Shown piece after piece: positions 26,902 through 37,806 of a stretch of 64,000 nucleotides of DNA (within the stretch, counting starts at the first letter, position 1; every line of letters starts with the position of its first letter). Made by a program: the position numbers and the translations under genes. This stretch comes from Ferruginibacter sp. Lineage in GTDB: Bacteria > Bacteroidota > Bacteroidia > Chitinophagales > Chitinophagaceae. The stretch is from contig JAHBTM010000003.1 of the NCBI GenBank assembly GCA_019638635.1, positions 30,724-94,723 on the forward strand, given 5' to 3'. The notes beneath the pieces were generated by a model, which was not told where the DNA came from, did no database searches, and saw only the letters and a list, made by a program, of their open reading frames with translations.

Positions 26902-29748
26902 ATGAATCAAGTAAAGTCAGTAAACAAAGGCACTTCAAAGAAAAAGTCGGCTGAAGATGTTATACATATTCAGGGAGCACGTGTACACAACTTAAAGGAC
27001 ATAACGGTTAAGATACCACGTAATAAACTGGTGGTAGTAACCGGTGTTTCAGGTTCAGGAAAATCTTCTTTAACCATTGATACATTGTTTGCTGAAGGGC
27101 AACGCCGGTATGCAGAAAGTTTATCTTCCTATGCAAGGCAATTCATGCAGCGGTTAGATAAACCGGATGTTGATTTCATTAAAGGGCTTTGTCCTGCCAT
27201 TGCCATTGAACAAAAAGTAGTCACGCGTACTCCGAGAAGTACTGTAGGCAGCATGACCGAGATATACGATTACCTACGCCTCCTGTTTGCACGGGTTGGA
27301 AAAACAATTTCTCCTGTCAGTGGAAGAGAAGTAAAGAAAGATGATGTAACAGATGTCATTCGTCATATTCAATCATTGAAAGAAGGTGATAAGGTATTGA
27401 TGTTGTGCCGCTGGCAACGTTCCGGTAAACGCAAAGCCTCAGAAGAATTAAACATCACGCTTCAAAAGGGTTTTTCAAGGCTCTACCATAATGGCGATAT
27501 ATTACGTATTGAAGAAGTACTCGAGAACAACGAAGCTGAAAAATGGTTCAAATCCAAAGACAAGGAAAATGAACCTGTATGGTTGCTGATTGACCGAATG
27601 GTAAAAAAAGATTTTGATGAAGACGACCTGCATCGGATGAGCGATTCTGTCAGTACTGCGTTTTACGAAGGAGAAGGCTCAATGACTTTAGAAGTGAATG
27701 GGAAAAAGCAAATTACATTCAGCAATCTTTTTGAATTGGATGGAATGCAGTTTGAAGAACCGGTACCCAATTTGTTTTCTTTTAATAATCCATATGGTGC
27801 CTGCCCTACATGTGAAGGTTTTTCACAAGTACTTGGGCTGGATGAAGACCTTATAATACCCGACAAACGGTTAAGTGTGTACGATGATGCCGTGGCGCCA
27901 TGGAAAGGAGAAAAGCTGAGTGCGTGGAAAGACCAGTTTATACTGGGCGCCAAGCAAATCGGTTTTCCTGTTCATAAACCTGTGATGGATCTGGAAGCCA
28001 AGCACCTGAAAGCCCTTTGGGAAGGTACACCGCATGCAGAAGGTATTTATGCGTTTTTCAAGGAGGTTGAACAAAACTTATATAAAGTACAGTACAGGGT
28101 ACTGCTGAGCCGGTATAGAGGGAAAACGAGGTGTCACGATTGCAACGGATACCGACTGAGAAAAGAAGCATTGTATGTGCAGGTAGGTGGAAAGCATATC
28201 GGTGAACTGTGTGAAATGCCGGTACGCGATCTAATAGCTTTTTTCAGAAAATGTAAACTGTCTGATTACGATAATCAAATTGCCACACGTATTTTACAGG
28301 AGATACAAAACAGGCTAAGCACCCTCATGGATGTAGGATTGGGATACCTGACGCTCAACCGCCTGGCCAATTCACTCAGTGGAGGAGAAAGTCAGCGCAT
28401 ACAGCTTACCAGAAGTTTGGGCAGCAACCTGACCAACTCATTGTATATATTGGATGAGCCTTCCATTGGTTTACATGCACGTGATACAGAAAGGTTGATC
28501 ATTGTGCTCAAGCAACTACGCGATTTAGGCAATACGGTGATAGTGGTAGAACATGATGAAATGATGATGCGTGAAGCAGACCATATTATTGATATGGGCC
28601 CGCTGGCCAGCCATCTCGGCGGTGAAGTAATCGCCGAAGGTACAGCGGCATCGCTGATGAAACAACCCCAAAGCCTGACCGGGCAATACCTCTCCGGGAA
28701 ACTTAAAGTGGTTCCACCCCAGAAAGTAAGGAAATGGCATCATGCAGTTACGGTAGAAGGTGCACGTCAACATAATCTGAAAGATATCACCGTGTCTTTT
28801 CCATTGCAGGTACTCTGTGCCGTTAGTGGTGTAAGTGGAAGCGGAAAAACCACACTGGTGAAAGGCATTTTATATCCCGCTATGATGAAGCGGCTGACAG
28901 GAATCAGTGAAAGGCCTGGATTGCACCGGACGCTTACCGGTGATATGGAAATCATTTCCCAAATAGAACTCGTAGATCAAAACCCCATCGGTAAATCAAG
29001 CCGAAGCAACCCGGTGACCTATATCAAGGCATACGACGAAATCAGAGACCTCTATGCCTCTCAGCCATTATCAGCTATGCGTGGTTTTATGCCTAAACAT
29101 TTTTCTTTCAATGTAGATGGAGGAAGATGTGATACCTGCAAGGGCGAAGGGCAACAACTGGTGGAGATGCAGTTCCTCGCGGATGTGCATCTGGTGTGCG
29201 AATCCTGCAAAGGAAAACGATTTAAAGATGAAGTGCTGGAAGTTCAGTTTCATGGAAAGAACATCCATGATGTACTGGAGCTGGGTGTAGATGAAGCTAT
29301 CGAATTTTTCAACCGTTATGATACTGGCAAACAGGGCAGCGAAATTGCTAGACGCTTAAAACCCCTCAGTGATGTAGGGCTGGGATATGTAAAATTGGGC
29401 CAATCATCCGATACCCTGAGCGGTGGTGAAGCTCAACGTGTGAAACTTGCTTCTTTTCTGGGTAAGGGCCGAAACGCCGGCCGTATCCTTTTTATTTTTG
29501 ATGAACCTACCACCGGGCTCCACTTTCATGATATCAGCAAACTCCTGGCTTCATTCAACGCGTTGATAGATCAGGGCCACTCCGTGGTGGTGATTGAACA
29601 TAATACCGATGTAATACGCTCAGCAGACTGGGTGATAGATATGGGCCCCGAAGCCGGCGATGCCGGGGGCAGTATAGTGTATCAGGGAACTCCGGCCGGG
29701 TTGTTAAAGTGTGCACAAAGCAAGACAGCCAGGTTTTTAAACGGGTAA
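26902..29748 (+). CDS. UvrA paralogue (excinuclease ABC subunit A-like)
   Basis: 948 residues. Two fused ABC ATPase modules: Walker [16 protein letters not shown] and [15 protein letters not shown], signatures [11 protein letters not shown] and [12 protein letters not shown], Walker [16 protein letters not shown] and [15 protein letters not shown]. The C-terminal zinc module is intact ([10 protein letters not shown] ... CESCKGKRF). The first zinc module keeps only ACPTCEGF; the upstream Cys pair of E. coli UvrA is absent. A second, more canonical UvrA lies at 51150-54011. By analogy with UvrA2-type proteins it may have a specialised damage or resistance role; that is inference. Confidence 0.9.
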   Translation: MNQVKSVNKGTSKKKSAEDVIHIQGARVHNLKDITVKIPRNKLVVVTGVSGSGKSSLTIDTLFAEGQRRYAESLSSYARQFMQRLDKPDVDFIKGLCPAIAIEQKVVTRTPRSTVGSMTEIYDYLRLLFARVGKTISPVSGREVKKDDVTDVIRHIQSLKEGDKVLMLCRWQRSGKRKASEELNITLQKGFSRLYHNGDILRIEEVLENNEAEKWFKSKDKENEPVWLLIDRMVKKDFDEDDLHRMSDSVSTAFYEGEGSMTLEVNGKKQITFSNLFELDGMQFEEPVPNLFSFNNPYGACPTCEGFSQVLGLDEDLIIPDKRLSVYDDAVAPWKGEKLSAWKDQFILGAKQIGFPVHKPVMDLEAKHLKALWEGTPHAEGIYAFFKEVEQNLYKVQYRVLLSRYRGKTRCHDCNGYRLRKEALYVQVGGKHIGELCEMPVRDLIAFFRKCKLSDYDNQIATRILQEIQNRLSTLMDVGLGYLTLNRLANSLSGGESQRIQLTRSLGSNLTNSLYILDEPSIGLHARDTERLIIVLKQLRDLGNTVIVVEHDEMMMREADHIIDMGPLASHLGGEVIAEGTAASLMKQPQSLTGQYLSGKLKVVPPQKVRKWHHAVTVEGARQHNLKDITVSFPLQVLCAVSGVSGSGKTTLVKGILYPAMMKRLTGISERPGLHRTLTGDMEIISQIELVDQNPIGKSSRSNPVTYIKAYDEIRDLYASQPLSAMRGFMPKHFSFNVDGGRCDTCKGEGQQLVEMQFLADVHLVCESCKGKRFKDEVLEVQFHGKNIHDVLELGVDEAIEFFNRYDTGKQGSEIARRLKPLSDVGLGYVKLGQSSDTLSGGEAQRVKLASFLGKGRNAGRILFIFDEPTTGLHFHDISKLLASFNALIDQGHSVVVIEHNTDVIRSADWVIDMGPEAGDAGGSIVYQGTPAGLLKCAQSKTARFLNG

Positions 29749-29772
29749 ATTGCATGTTCAAACATCCTGCTC

Positions 29773-31515
29773 ATGCATACAATTGATGGTTATTTCATAT
29801 CGCGTTTATGCCTCACCGTAATAATTACTTTTTTTATAACTTCTATTGATGCGAACGCACAACAATTTGAGTGGGCATCGAGCGGGAATAATTTAAACGG
29901 TGGAGTGCGCGCCTCAGTAATTGACCGCAAGGGTAATTTAATTGTGGCCGGAGTGTTTCAGCCGGGGTACGGATACCATTCCGACAGAAGCTTGTATTCC
30001 TCCACCGGACAGTCGGTGTCTGTTACGTACGGTAACGAGTACATGTTCATTGCCAGTTATTCGCCCGAAGGAAAAATCAACTGGTTGCGTGAATGTAAAG
30101 GTGCGGATGATCCTGTAGGGATGGGGCTTGATAAAGATGGCAATGCGGTTGTACTGGCATCGAATGACAATAATCCAACTTTTCCCGAACTGGACATACG
30201 TGTAAACAATGCCCGATATTTTATACTACATCTATCTCCCGAAGGCAAGGCCGTAAAGGTGGTGGCCGATACACAGAATGTGATACGACAACCCATTCGC
30301 TTCGCGGTGTCGAATCAGGGAGGCTATATCGTTACGCAATCAGAACATACGCTGGAAAAATCAGGCAACGCTGTGGAAAGTGTAAATTGGATGTCTTTGA
30401 TAAAACTTGATGCATCTTGCGCCCTTTCCTGGAAACAACGCATCAGGTTGTATGGCAGTCATGGATATTTTATTCCGGGTATGTTGTTTGATGAAGCCCG
30501 CAACGGCGATATTTATGGCGTAATAGCCGTTCGTGAAGCCGCAGGTTTTGGAGATAAAAAGTTCAAAGCACCTGAAGTGGATAGTGTTGATAAGCAACAC
30601 CGGGGATTTGGAAGCTATCTGGTGTCGTATAACAAATCCGGAAAAATGAAATGGGTGAAACCATCCGGTACCAAATCTATCTTTTCTGCCATTAAAGTTT
30701 CAGACCGGGGCGTTTACCTTGGAGGAAATATTCAGAATGCGTATCCATTCTTTGGCAAATCGATTGATACTACAGGAAAAAAAGCAATGGTGCTGGCACG
30801 TTTCAATTTTAAGGGTGCATTGCAATGGGTTGAAACTACGCGGGCGAATACAATTAAAGCACTCGCAACCGATCAGCACGAGAATGTATATGCCGTGGTG
30901 GAAAGCAGGGTTTCATATCCTGAAAAAATGGTGTTTTATACAGACACACTCAGCAATGTATATGAATCTTTACTGATTGCCAGTTTCAGTGAAGCAGGTA
31001 CATACCGATGGGTAAAACACACCCGGCTGCCCATGAGTAGAAATGAGTATCCTCAGTTAATTACAACAGATTGCGGAGATATTTTTGTTTCGGGTGAACT
31101 GTGGTGGGTGATGAAAGCGGAGATGAAATGGTTTGATGCCGCACTAGTGAAAGGGTATGGATACGGACCGATGCCCTTTGTTGGAAAAATAAACAATACG
31201 CTTCCGGCTTTTGTTCCACGGGAAAAGCCCGGTGAATGTATGGTTAGCCCCGCACCGTGGACGCTTCGGAATTTTCCGAACCCTTTCAAAAGCGCAACAA
31301 CCGTGGAATATAAAACCACCTATCGGGATGATCGCATCTCGCTACAGCTGTACAGCATCAACGGCAGCCTGATTAAAACCTTCTTTACCAATCGCCCACA
31401 GGAAAAAGGAACACATACCTTCAGGCTACAAGCGGATGGTTTGGCGGCCGGTATATATGTACTGGTGTTACGTGGTACTGTGGCGGTGGCAACCGAACAG
31501 ATTTTGGTTCAGTAA
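29773..31515 (+). CDS. Secreted beta-propeller-like protein with T9SS sorting domain
   Basis: 580 residues. Hydrophobic leader followed by ANAQQFEWAS (likely signal-peptidase site). Repeating blocks such as VIDRKGNLIVAGVF, GLDKDGNAVVLAS and ATDQHENVYAVVES look like SBBP/NHL-type propeller blades. The C-terminal 80 residues (LRNFPNPFKSATTVEY ... GLAAGIYVLVLRG ... EQILVQ) are a type A Por-secretion (T9SS) sorting domain, so the protein should cross the outer membrane and be surface-attached or released. Its ligand or substrate is unknown. Starts 25 bp after the UvrA paralogue. Confidence 0.85.
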   Translation: MHTIDGYFISRLCLTVIITFFITSIDANAQQFEWASSGNNLNGGVRASVIDRKGNLIVAGVFQPGYGYHSDRSLYSSTGQSVSVTYGNEYMFIASYSPEGKINWLRECKGADDPVGMGLDKDGNAVVLASNDNNPTFPELDIRVNNARYFILHLSPEGKAVKVVADTQNVIRQPIRFAVSNQGGYIVTQSEHTLEKSGNAVESVNWMSLIKLDASCALSWKQRIRLYGSHGYFIPGMLFDEARNGDIYGVIAVREAAGFGDKKFKAPEVDSVDKQHRGFGSYLVSYNKSGKMKWVKPSGTKSIFSAIKVSDRGVYLGGNIQNAYPFFGKSIDTTGKKAMVLARFNFKGALQWVETTRANTIKALATDQHENVYAVVESRVSYPEKMVFYTDTLSNVYESLLIASFSEAGTYRWVKHTRLPMSRNEYPQLITTDCGDIFVSGELWWVMKAEMKWFDAALVKGYGYGPMPFVGKINNTLPAFVPREKPGECMVSPAPWTLRNFPNPFKSATTVEYKTTYRDDRISLQLYSINGSLIKTFFTNRPQEKGTHTFRLQADGLAAGIYVLVLRGTVAVATEQILVQ

Positions 31516-31552
31516 AAAAAGAGGGTACTAACGTAAACGGTTACTCTCTTTT
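31514..31552. terminator. Bidirectional terminator shared by convergent genes
   Basis: AAAAGAGGGTA (31517-31527) pairs with TACTCTCTTTT (31542-31552), eleven pairs with one G-T. A-run on the left and T-run on the right allow termination both ways. The stop codons of the T9SS gene and the DUF4293 gene lie at its edge and inside its loop. Confidence 0.75.
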
Positions 31553-31941
31553 ACAATTCTTTCATCTGCCCGTATGCCTTTGATTGCTAAAAACAATAAC
31601 ACCGGTATGGCAGCATACACTACAGCCGTTAAAGAAAATGTGCCGCTTTCAAATGCTTTGGTTTTATTCACCATCAGCACCAGCAACAACACCTGTGCCA
31701 GCATGGCGGCAAAAGAAAGTTTAAGCTGTAAAGGCCTGTTTTGATAGAGGAAAATGGTCACCATACACAACACGCCTACCGCAATCGTTAAGGCCATGAT
31801 GTAGAAATTATCCGCACCATTCAGTTTGTCGTACACCTCCGGTGTGCTAGGAATAGAGCCGCTGTAAAACGATAACTTCAGCGTGGCAAATGCACAAATG
31901 CCTGCCAGTAAAAGCCAAATAGATTGAATTCTTTGTATCAT
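31528..31941 (-). CDS. DUF4293-type membrane protein
   Basis: 137 residues with four hydrophobic segments. The start MIQRIQSIWLLLAGICAFATL is characteristic of Bacteroidota DUF4293 proteins; FYSGSIPSTPEVYDKLNGADN is the predicted external loop. It lies four bases after glyA on the same strand, so it is co-transcribed with it. Function unknown. Confidence 0.85.
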   Translation of the reverse strand: MIQRIQSIWLLLAGICAFATLKLSFYSGSIPSTPEVYDKLNGADNFYIMALTIAVGVLCMVTIFLYQNRPLQLKLSFAAMLAQVLLLVLMVNKTKAFESGTFSLTAVVYAAIPVLLFLAIKGIRADERIVKESNRLR

Positions 31942-31945
31942 ACAA

Positions 31946-33226
31946 TTATTTTATTTCAGGATATAAAGGAAAGGCCGACATCAATTCACGAACATCTCCT
32001 TTTACCAATTCAATGGTTTTCTCATCATCTGCATGCATCAACACCCGGTCAATGAATTGCACAATAGTTTGCATGTGTGTTTCATTCATACCACGCGTGG
32101 TAATAGCGGGAACGCCTACACGAATACCGCTGGTTACAAATGGACTTTTATCATCGAACGGTACGGCGTTTTTATTCAGGGTGATGTGTGCTTTATCCAG
32201 TGTTTCCTGTGCCTTTTTACCCGTGATGTTTTTATTACGCAGGTCAATCAGCATCAGGTGGTTGTCGGTTCCTCCGCTGATGATTTCATATCCCAGTGTG
32301 TTGAAGGCCTGCGCCATGGCAGCAGCATTCTTCTTCACCTGATGGGCATATTGTGTAAAGTCATCCGACAGTATTTCACCAAAAGCCACAGCCTTTGCAG
32401 CAATCACATGCTCAAGTGGTCCGCCCTGGGTGCCTGGGAACACGGCCATATCCAACAAGTGGCTCATCATGCGGATATTGCCTTTCGGATCTTTCAAACC
32501 AAACGGGTTTTCAAAATCTTTCTTCATTAAAATTACCCCACCTCTTGGTCCGCGCAACGTTTTATGCGTAGTGCTGGTTACAAAATGGCAATGCTCAAAC
32601 GGGGAGCTCAGCAAACCTTTAGCAATCAATCCGGCAGGGTGGGCCATATCACACAAAACAAAAGCGCCCACTTCATCCGCCACACTACGTATGAACGCAT
32701 AATCAATATCCCGGCTATACGCAGAAGCTCCGCAAATAATTAATTTGGGTTTAATCTCCAGTGCGGTACGCTTCAAACTGTCGTAATCAATCAGCCCCGT
32801 TTCCTTTACTACACCATAAAAATGCGGGCGGTATAATTTTCCGGAAAAATTCACGGGAGAGCCGTGGGTGAGGTGGCCGCCCATGCTGAGGTCGAGCCCC
32901 AGGATGGGATCTCCGGGTTGCAGAATGGCCATCATTAAAGCCGCATTGGCCTGCGCTCCGCTGTGGGGTTGCACATTCGCATACGCACAATTAAAAACTT
33001 CCTTGATGCGGTCAATCGCCAGCTGTTCAACCTGATCTACAATTTCACATCCGCCATAATATCTTCTTCCGGGATAACCTTCCGCATATTTGTTGGTCAG
33101 ACACGACCCCATCGCCTGCATCACCTGATAACTGGTGAAATTCTCACTGGCAATCAGTTCAATTCCGTGGCGTTGCCTTTCCAATTCACGGCCAATTAAA
33201 TCAAACACATGGTTATCCTTCATCAT
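31946..33226 (-). CDS. glyA: Serine hydroxymethyltransferase
   Basis: 426 residues. PLP enzyme interconverting serine and glycine and charging tetrahydrofolate with one-carbon units. [19 protein letters not shown] and [17 protein letters not shown] are N-terminal family blocks; the PLP Lys is in [14 protein letters not shown] near residue 223. Bacteroidota-type insert after the Lys ([21 protein letters not shown]). ATG at 33226 (a second ATG follows at 33223). A -7 element lies at 33245-33252 on the minus strand. Confidence 0.97.
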   Translation of the reverse strand: MMKDNHVFDLIGRELERQRHGIELIASENFTSYQVMQAMGSCLTNKYAEGYPGRRYYGGCEIVDQVEQLAIDRIKEVFNCAYANVQPHSGAQANAALMMAILQPGDPILGLDLSMGGHLTHGSPVNFSGKLYRPHFYGVVKETGLIDYDSLKRTALEIKPKLIICGASAYSRDIDYAFIRSVADEVGAFVLCDMAHPAGLIAKGLLSSPFEHCHFVTSTTHKTLRGPRGGVILMKKDFENPFGLKDPKGNIRMMSHLLDMAVFPGTQGGPLEHVIAAKAVAFGEILSDDFTQYAHQVKKNAAAMAQAFNTLGYEIISGGTDNHLMLIDLRNKNITGKKAQETLDKAHITLNKNAVPFDDKSPFVTSGIRVGVPAITTRGMNETHMQTIVQFIDRVLMHADDEKTIELVKGDVRELMSAFPLYPEIK

Positions 33227-33244
33227 AAATAATCAATTATGTGG

Positions 33245-33252
33245 CAAATATA
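33245..33252 (-). promoter_or_regulatory. -7 promoter element for glyA
   Basis: Minus-strand TATATTTG, 18 bp upstream of the glyA ATG, fits TAnnTTTG. No clear TTTG at the -33 position. Confidence 0.45.
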
Positions 33253-33404
33253 AGCACCTAAACGGATGTGGCATGAACCCCATACCGGGAAATGGATGGA
33301 TGAATATACACCGGCGGAAAGAGTGAATAATTAAAAATGCAGTACTTTCACCGCTTAATGTAGCCCGGAAATATTCGGGCGATCAGTAAAAATTGCGAAT
33401 AAGC

Positions 33405-34409
33405 ATGAAAGCCATCATACCGGTTGCGGGGGCCGGAACAAAATTAAGGCCCCACACCTATACTCAACCTAAAGCCCTGATTCCTCTGGCAGGAAAAACG
33501 GTTTTAAGTTTCATCATTGATCAGTTGCGCTCGGCAGGGATAAACGAATATATTTTCATCATCGGATACCTCGGCGAAAAAATTCAGGATTACATCCATC
33601 AGGCATATCCTGATTTGCAATGCAGTTTCATCACACAAAACGAAAGAACCGGAACCGGTCCGGCTATTATGCTCACCCGCGAAATGGTTGGAGACGATGA
33701 GGTGCTGATTGTGCTGGGTGATACAATCGCCGATTTCAACGTGCGCGAAATTATGGATGCTCCCTGCTCCATGCTGGGTGTGAAAAAAGTGGACGATCCC
33801 CGTAATTTCGGAGTGGCTGAAATTGCCGATGACGGCACAGTAACACGTGTGGTGGAAAAACCCGCTATTCCTAAAAGCAATATGGCCTTGGTGGGCGTGT
33901 ACAAAATCCGCGAAACAAACGTGTTGTATCAATGCCTCGAAAAAATTGTATCCAGTAATCTCAAAAAATATGAGGAGTTCAGCCTCACCGACGCACTGGA
34001 TTGCATGATAGAATCCGGAGCTACGTTCCGGTCTTTTAAAGTAGAGCATTGGTATGATTGCGGAAAAAAATCTTCATTGATTGAATCGAACGCCATCCTA
34101 TTAAAGAAATTTGGAAGCGAACCTCCGGCCGCCGATCAGATGCAGAATACCGTACTCATTCAACCGGTGAGTATTGGAAAAGGATGTGTGATTAAAAACG
34201 CGGTGATTGGCCCGAACGTAACGGTAGGCGAAAACACCATCATCAACTATTCCATTGTAAGAGACTCCATAATCGGGTCTTATTCTAATATATATCAGAT
34301 TGTGCTCGAAAATTCACTGATTGGCAGTGATGCCGAAATAAAAGGCGTAAGCCGCAACCTGAATATAGGCGACAATACCGCCGTAGATTTAAGTGGCGGA
34401 AGAAATTAA
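33405..34409 (+). CDS. Sugar-phosphate nucleotidyltransferase with left-handed beta-helix
   Basis: 334 residues. Starts MKAIIPVAGAGTKLRPHTYTQPKALIPLAGK, the nucleotide-binding signature (G-x-G-T-x-L-R-P ... P-K) of sugar-1-phosphate nucleotidyltransferases such as RmlA or GalU. LIVLGDTIAD holds the metal-binding Asp; VVEKP is another conserved block. The C-terminal 90 residues contain hexapeptide repeats (CVIKNAVIGPNVTVGENTII), a left-handed beta-helix, as in GlmU- and GDP-mannose-type enzymes. It makes an NDP-sugar, probably for surface glycan. ATG at 33405 preferred over the TTG four codons upstream, since the fold starts at MKAIIP. Confidence 0.87.
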   Translation: MKAIIPVAGAGTKLRPHTYTQPKALIPLAGKTVLSFIIDQLRSAGINEYIFIIGYLGEKIQDYIHQAYPDLQCSFITQNERTGTGPAIMLTREMVGDDEVLIVLGDTIADFNVREIMDAPCSMLGVKKVDDPRNFGVAEIADDGTVTRVVEKPAIPKSNMALVGVYKIRETNVLYQCLEKIVSSNLKKYEEFSLTDALDCMIESGATFRSFKVEHWYDCGKKSSLIESNAILLKKFGSEPPAADQMQNTVLIQPVSIGKGCVIKNAVIGPNVTVGENTIINYSIVRDSIIGSYSNIYQIVLENSLIGSDAEIKGVSRNLNIGDNTAVDLSGGRN

Positions 34410-34430
34410 CGAAACCGAAATTTTCACCTG

Positions 34431-35363
34431 ATGGCGCATGCTCAACCGGAACGCATTACAAAACTCTTTCAAGTGCAGTATCCCATCATCCAGGCCGGAA
34501 TGATCTGGGCGAGTGGATGGCGTTTAGCCTCCGCCGTTAGCAATGCCGGAGGATTGGGGATGCTCGGCGCCGGCAGTATGTACCCGGATGTATTGAAAGA
34601 ACAGATTCGTAAATGCAAAGCCGCAACAAATAAACCCTTTGCGGTCAATCTGCCTTTGTTGTATCCCTCCATCAACGAACATATTGAAACCATTCTGCAG
34701 GAAAAAATCCCTATTGTATTTACTTCTGCAGGAAACCCGAAAACATATACAGGTGTTTTGAAAGAAGCCGGAATTAAAGTAGTGCACGTAGTAAGCAGTT
34801 CCCGCTTTGCCCTCAAGGCGCAGGAGGCAGGTTGTGATGCAGTGGTGGCTGAAGGTTTTGAAGCAGGTGGACACAACGGACGGGAAGAAACCACTTCTTT
34901 TGTATTGATTCCTGCGGTTACTGCTGCCGTATCCATTCCTGTAATTGCAGCAGGAGGAATAGCCACAGGCAGGCAAATGAAAGCGGCCATCATCCTGGGT
35001 GCATCGGGTGTGCAGATAGGCAGCCGTTTTGTAGCCAGCGAGGAAGCTTCCTGTCATCCCGATTTTAAAAATGCGGTGGTGAATGCCGGTGAAGGTGATA
35101 CCATGCTGATGCTGAAAGAACTCACACCTGTCCGTTTGTTGAAAAATCCGTTTTACAATCAAGTACAACAGGCCGAAGCGCAATGCGTAGGAAAAGAAAA
35201 ACTGGCAGATTTATTGGGCAGAGGCCGCGCCAAAAAAGGCATGTTCGAAGGCGATTTGATAGAGGGTGAGCTGGAGATCGGGCAGGTGAGCACATTAATT
35301 GACCGCGTGTTGCCGGCAGCTGACATTGTTCAACAAATCTGGCAAGAGTATAACGCACTATAA
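34431..35363 (+). CDS. NPD-family flavoprotein (nitronate monooxygenase-like)
   Basis: 310 residues. FMN-dependent TIM-barrel enzyme of the nitronate monooxygenase/2-nitropropane dioxygenase family. VQYPIIQAGMIWASGWRLASAVSNAGGLGMLG is the conserved N-terminus (P-I-x-x-A-G-M). FEAGGHNG contains the catalytic His, and PVIAAGGIATGRQMKAAIILGASGVQIGSRF is the FMN-phosphate loop. FabK-type enoyl-ACP reductases share the fold, so a role in fatty-acid synthesis is possible. Starts 22 bp after the nucleotidyltransferase gene. Confidence 0.88.
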   Translation: MAHAQPERITKLFQVQYPIIQAGMIWASGWRLASAVSNAGGLGMLGAGSMYPDVLKEQIRKCKAATNKPFAVNLPLLYPSINEHIETILQEKIPIVFTSAGNPKTYTGVLKEAGIKVVHVVSSSRFALKAQEAGCDAVVAEGFEAGGHNGREETTSFVLIPAVTAAVSIPVIAAGGIATGRQMKAAIILGASGVQIGSRFVASEEASCHPDFKNAVVNAGEGDTMLMLKELTPVRLLKNPFYNQVQQAEAQCVGKEKLADLLGRGRAKKGMFEGDLIEGELEIGQVSTLIDRVLPAADIVQQIWQEYNAL

Positions 35364-35381
35364 CCACTTAAATATTATATC

Positions 35382-35389
35382 TATATTTG
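35382..35389 (+). promoter_or_regulatory. -7 promoter element for the polysaccharide exporter gene
   Basis: TATATTTG at 35382-35389, 20 bp before the ATG at 35410, fits TAnnTTTG; weak -33. Confidence 0.45.
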
Positions 35390-35409
35390 TTATCTCCTGA
35401 AAACATCAC

Positions 35410-37800
35410 ATGAATACATTTTGTCCGTTTTTTTTTAGGTTGATACGCCGCTTGAGCCTGGTGCTGGCTTTTTTCTTATCCCTCAGTTTACCATTGATTG
35501 CACAACCGCCTATCTCCGGTCAGATTCCTACAGAAATTCTGCCCAGCCAAATTGACCCTAAAACCCTTTCTCAATCTCAATTATCCTCACTCCTGAGTGA
35601 TAAGAATAAAGATGTAGGTAAGGATAAAAATGCCGAGTTATTAAAATCCGCCAATAAGCTGGATAAAGACAGCATCCTCACGGACAATATCAAGGAGAAT
35701 TTATATAGCCCCGAAAGAACGTATGGGGCTAACGTGTTCATTCATTCAGCTATAACAGACATTCATGAACTTTCCACTCCACCCCTTGATTATCCGATTG
35801 GTGTGGGAGACCATATCATAGTAGCGCTTTGGGGTGCCGCAGAATTCCAGGAGAGTTATGTGGTTGCACGGGATGGAGCTATCTTTCCTCAGGGGCTGGG
35901 GAAAATTCATGTGTCGGGATTAACTTTTGATAACGTTCGGGCCATTGTACATTCAAGATTCCGGAGTGTAGTTCCTGCGGGTACAAACATCTCTGTTTCC
36001 TTAGGGCAGCCCCGCACCATCAATGTAAATGTAGTGGGTGAAGTGAATAGTCCCGGTCCGGTAACCGTTTCGGCCTTCTCCAACGCGTTTAATGTTATTG
36101 CCATTGCAGGAGGTGTTACTCCCTTCGGTAATCTGCGCAACATCCAGATAAAAAGAGCCGGTAAAGTCATTGATGAAATAGACGTATATAAATATCTCCA
36201 AACCGGTGACTTTGGAAAACACATCTACCTGCAGAATAATGATTTTGTGGTGGTAGGATTTTTTGAAAAGAAAGTAATGGCTTCCGGACAATTTAAAAGA
36301 CCGATGTATTACCAGTTAAAAAAAGAAGAAGGGGTGAAAGCCCTCTTGAAATACTCCGGTGGATTAAATGCCGACGCTCTCGCTTCGGGCATGAAGGTGT
36401 TGCGTACTGAAAATGAAAAGCAGGTACAGCGTGATGTGAATGCAAACGCTATTTTGAAAATTGAAGGCGAAGATTTTGCGTTACAGGATGGAGACATCGT
36501 AAAGGTAGATTTGGTAAAGCCCGGCATTTCCAATAAAGTTGAAATCAGGGGTGAAGTAACCTATCCTAATTTTTATGAATTGAGAAAAGGCGACCGTTTG
36601 TTTGATATCATTAACCGTGCAGGAGGCGTTACACGAAATACGTTTTTGAACAGAGCGTATGTGTTTAGAGGAGCGGGAGATTCAACCAATTTACAAGCCG
36701 ACCGGTTGGAAGTGGATTTGACCGATTTTTCAGATAATAAACTGCAAAGCTCCAACAACATTGAACTCATGCCGAATGATTACATCCTTTTGTTTTCTCA
36801 CGGTCAGTTTACTGAACAGCAATATGTAGAAATATATGGTGAAGTACGAAAGGTAGGCCGAGTAAAAAAATACGGAGGGATGACTTTGCAGGATCTGCTG
36901 TACTTGTCGGGAGGCATCAAGCAATCTGCTGAATTTGGCCGGTTGGAAATTTCGAGTATCGTAGATATTGATTCTGCCCAACAAGGGTTGAAACCTACGC
37001 GTACCATCGTGAAGTCGTATGCCATTTTGCCTAATCTCAATATAGATTCTGCTGCAGCAAAAGTGGTGCTTAAACCGTACGATCAGGTTTTTGTACGCAA
37101 GAATCCAACCTTTGAACTGCAGCAAAATGTTCGTATAAAAGGATTGGTGAAATACCCGGGATCATATCCGCGGTTGCATAAATATGAAAGGCTCTCTTCT
37201 TATATTGAACGTGCCGGAGGATTAACTGAAAATGCGAATTTGGCCGGAGCATTGTTGTTTAGATATAAAACCGATTTGTTCAGGGAGATGATCCTCGACA
37301 AGCCAACATTGGATTCTAACGGGTTGCCGATTAAAGATAGTCTTTCAGCGGCTGTAAGGATGTTAGAAGAACCCGTAAGCATTGACCTGTACAAAGCGAT
37401 GAAATACAAAAATTCAAAGCATGATATTGTATTGCAGGAAGACGACCTGATTATCATTCCGGAAATCAATCCGTTTATTTCGGTAGAAGGAACGGTTCAA
37501 TCGCCCCTGAAAATTGCATTTGATAAAGAACATACCAATTTGATGTATTACATTGATAAGGCCGGAGGTTTTGGTGTGAGGCCTTGGCGCAAGCGGATAT
37601 ATGTAACCTATGCCAACGGCAGGAGCAAGCGTACACGCAATTTCCTGTTCTTACATTTTTATCCAAAAGTTGAAGAGGGCTCCGTAGTAGTGGTACCGGT
37701 TCGTCCGGAAGGCGCGGAGTTGGGAGATATGGCTAAATCGGTCATCATTGCCGCTATTCCGGTGTTGATGACCGGATTCATTTTTAAGTATGTCAGATAA
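35410..37800 (+). CDS. Outer-membrane polysaccharide export protein with six SLBB domains (Wza-like)
   Basis: 796 residues. Signal peptide ends near residue 31 (LSLSLPLIAQ). Poly_export domain from about residue 126 (YPIGVGDHIIVALWG). Six SLBB-type blocks follow near residues 206, 289, 376, 472, 574 and 690, each with the pattern G-x-V-x-x-P ... G-G (for example EIRGEVTYPNFYELRKGD and IKGLVKYPGSYPRLHKYE). A hydrophobic segment near the end (VIIAAIPVLMTGFIF) may be the outer-membrane helix. No lipobox Cys is obvious. Wza has two SLBB domains, so the extra four would make a taller periplasmic channel. The Wzz-like gene follows six bases later. Confidence 0.9.
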   Translation: MNTFCPFFFRLIRRLSLVLAFFLSLSLPLIAQPPISGQIPTEILPSQIDPKTLSQSQLSSLLSDKNKDVGKDKNAELLKSANKLDKDSILTDNIKENLYSPERTYGANVFIHSAITDIHELSTPPLDYPIGVGDHIIVALWGAAEFQESYVVARDGAIFPQGLGKIHVSGLTFDNVRAIVHSRFRSVVPAGTNISVSLGQPRTINVNVVGEVNSPGPVTVSAFSNAFNVIAIAGGVTPFGNLRNIQIKRAGKVIDEIDVYKYLQTGDFGKHIYLQNNDFVVVGFFEKKVMASGQFKRPMYYQLKKEEGVKALLKYSGGLNADALASGMKVLRTENEKQVQRDVNANAILKIEGEDFALQDGDIVKVDLVKPGISNKVEIRGEVTYPNFYELRKGDRLFDIINRAGGVTRNTFLNRAYVFRGAGDSTNLQADRLEVDLTDFSDNKLQSSNNIELMPNDYILLFSHGQFTEQQYVEIYGEVRKVGRVKKYGGMTLQDLLYLSGGIKQSAEFGRLEISSIVDIDSAQQGLKPTRTIVKSYAILPNLNIDSAAAKVVLKPYDQVFVRKNPTFELQQNVRIKGLVKYPGSYPRLHKYERLSSYIERAGGLTENANLAGALLFRYKTDLFREMILDKPTLDSNGLPIKDSLSAAVRMLEEPVSIDLYKAMKYKNSKHDIVLQEDDLIIIPEINPFISVEGTVQSPLKIAFDKEHTNLMYYIDKAGGFGVRPWRKRIYVTYANGRSKRTRNFLFLHFYPKVEEGSVVVVPVRPEGAELGDMAKSVIIAAIPVLMTGFIFKYVR

Positions 37801-37806
37801 TTAAAC

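Noticed and set aside
33363-33380. GCCCG/CGGGC hairpin before the nucleotidyltransferase gene
   Set aside because: Only five to seven pairs and no T-run; too weak to call a regulatory structure.
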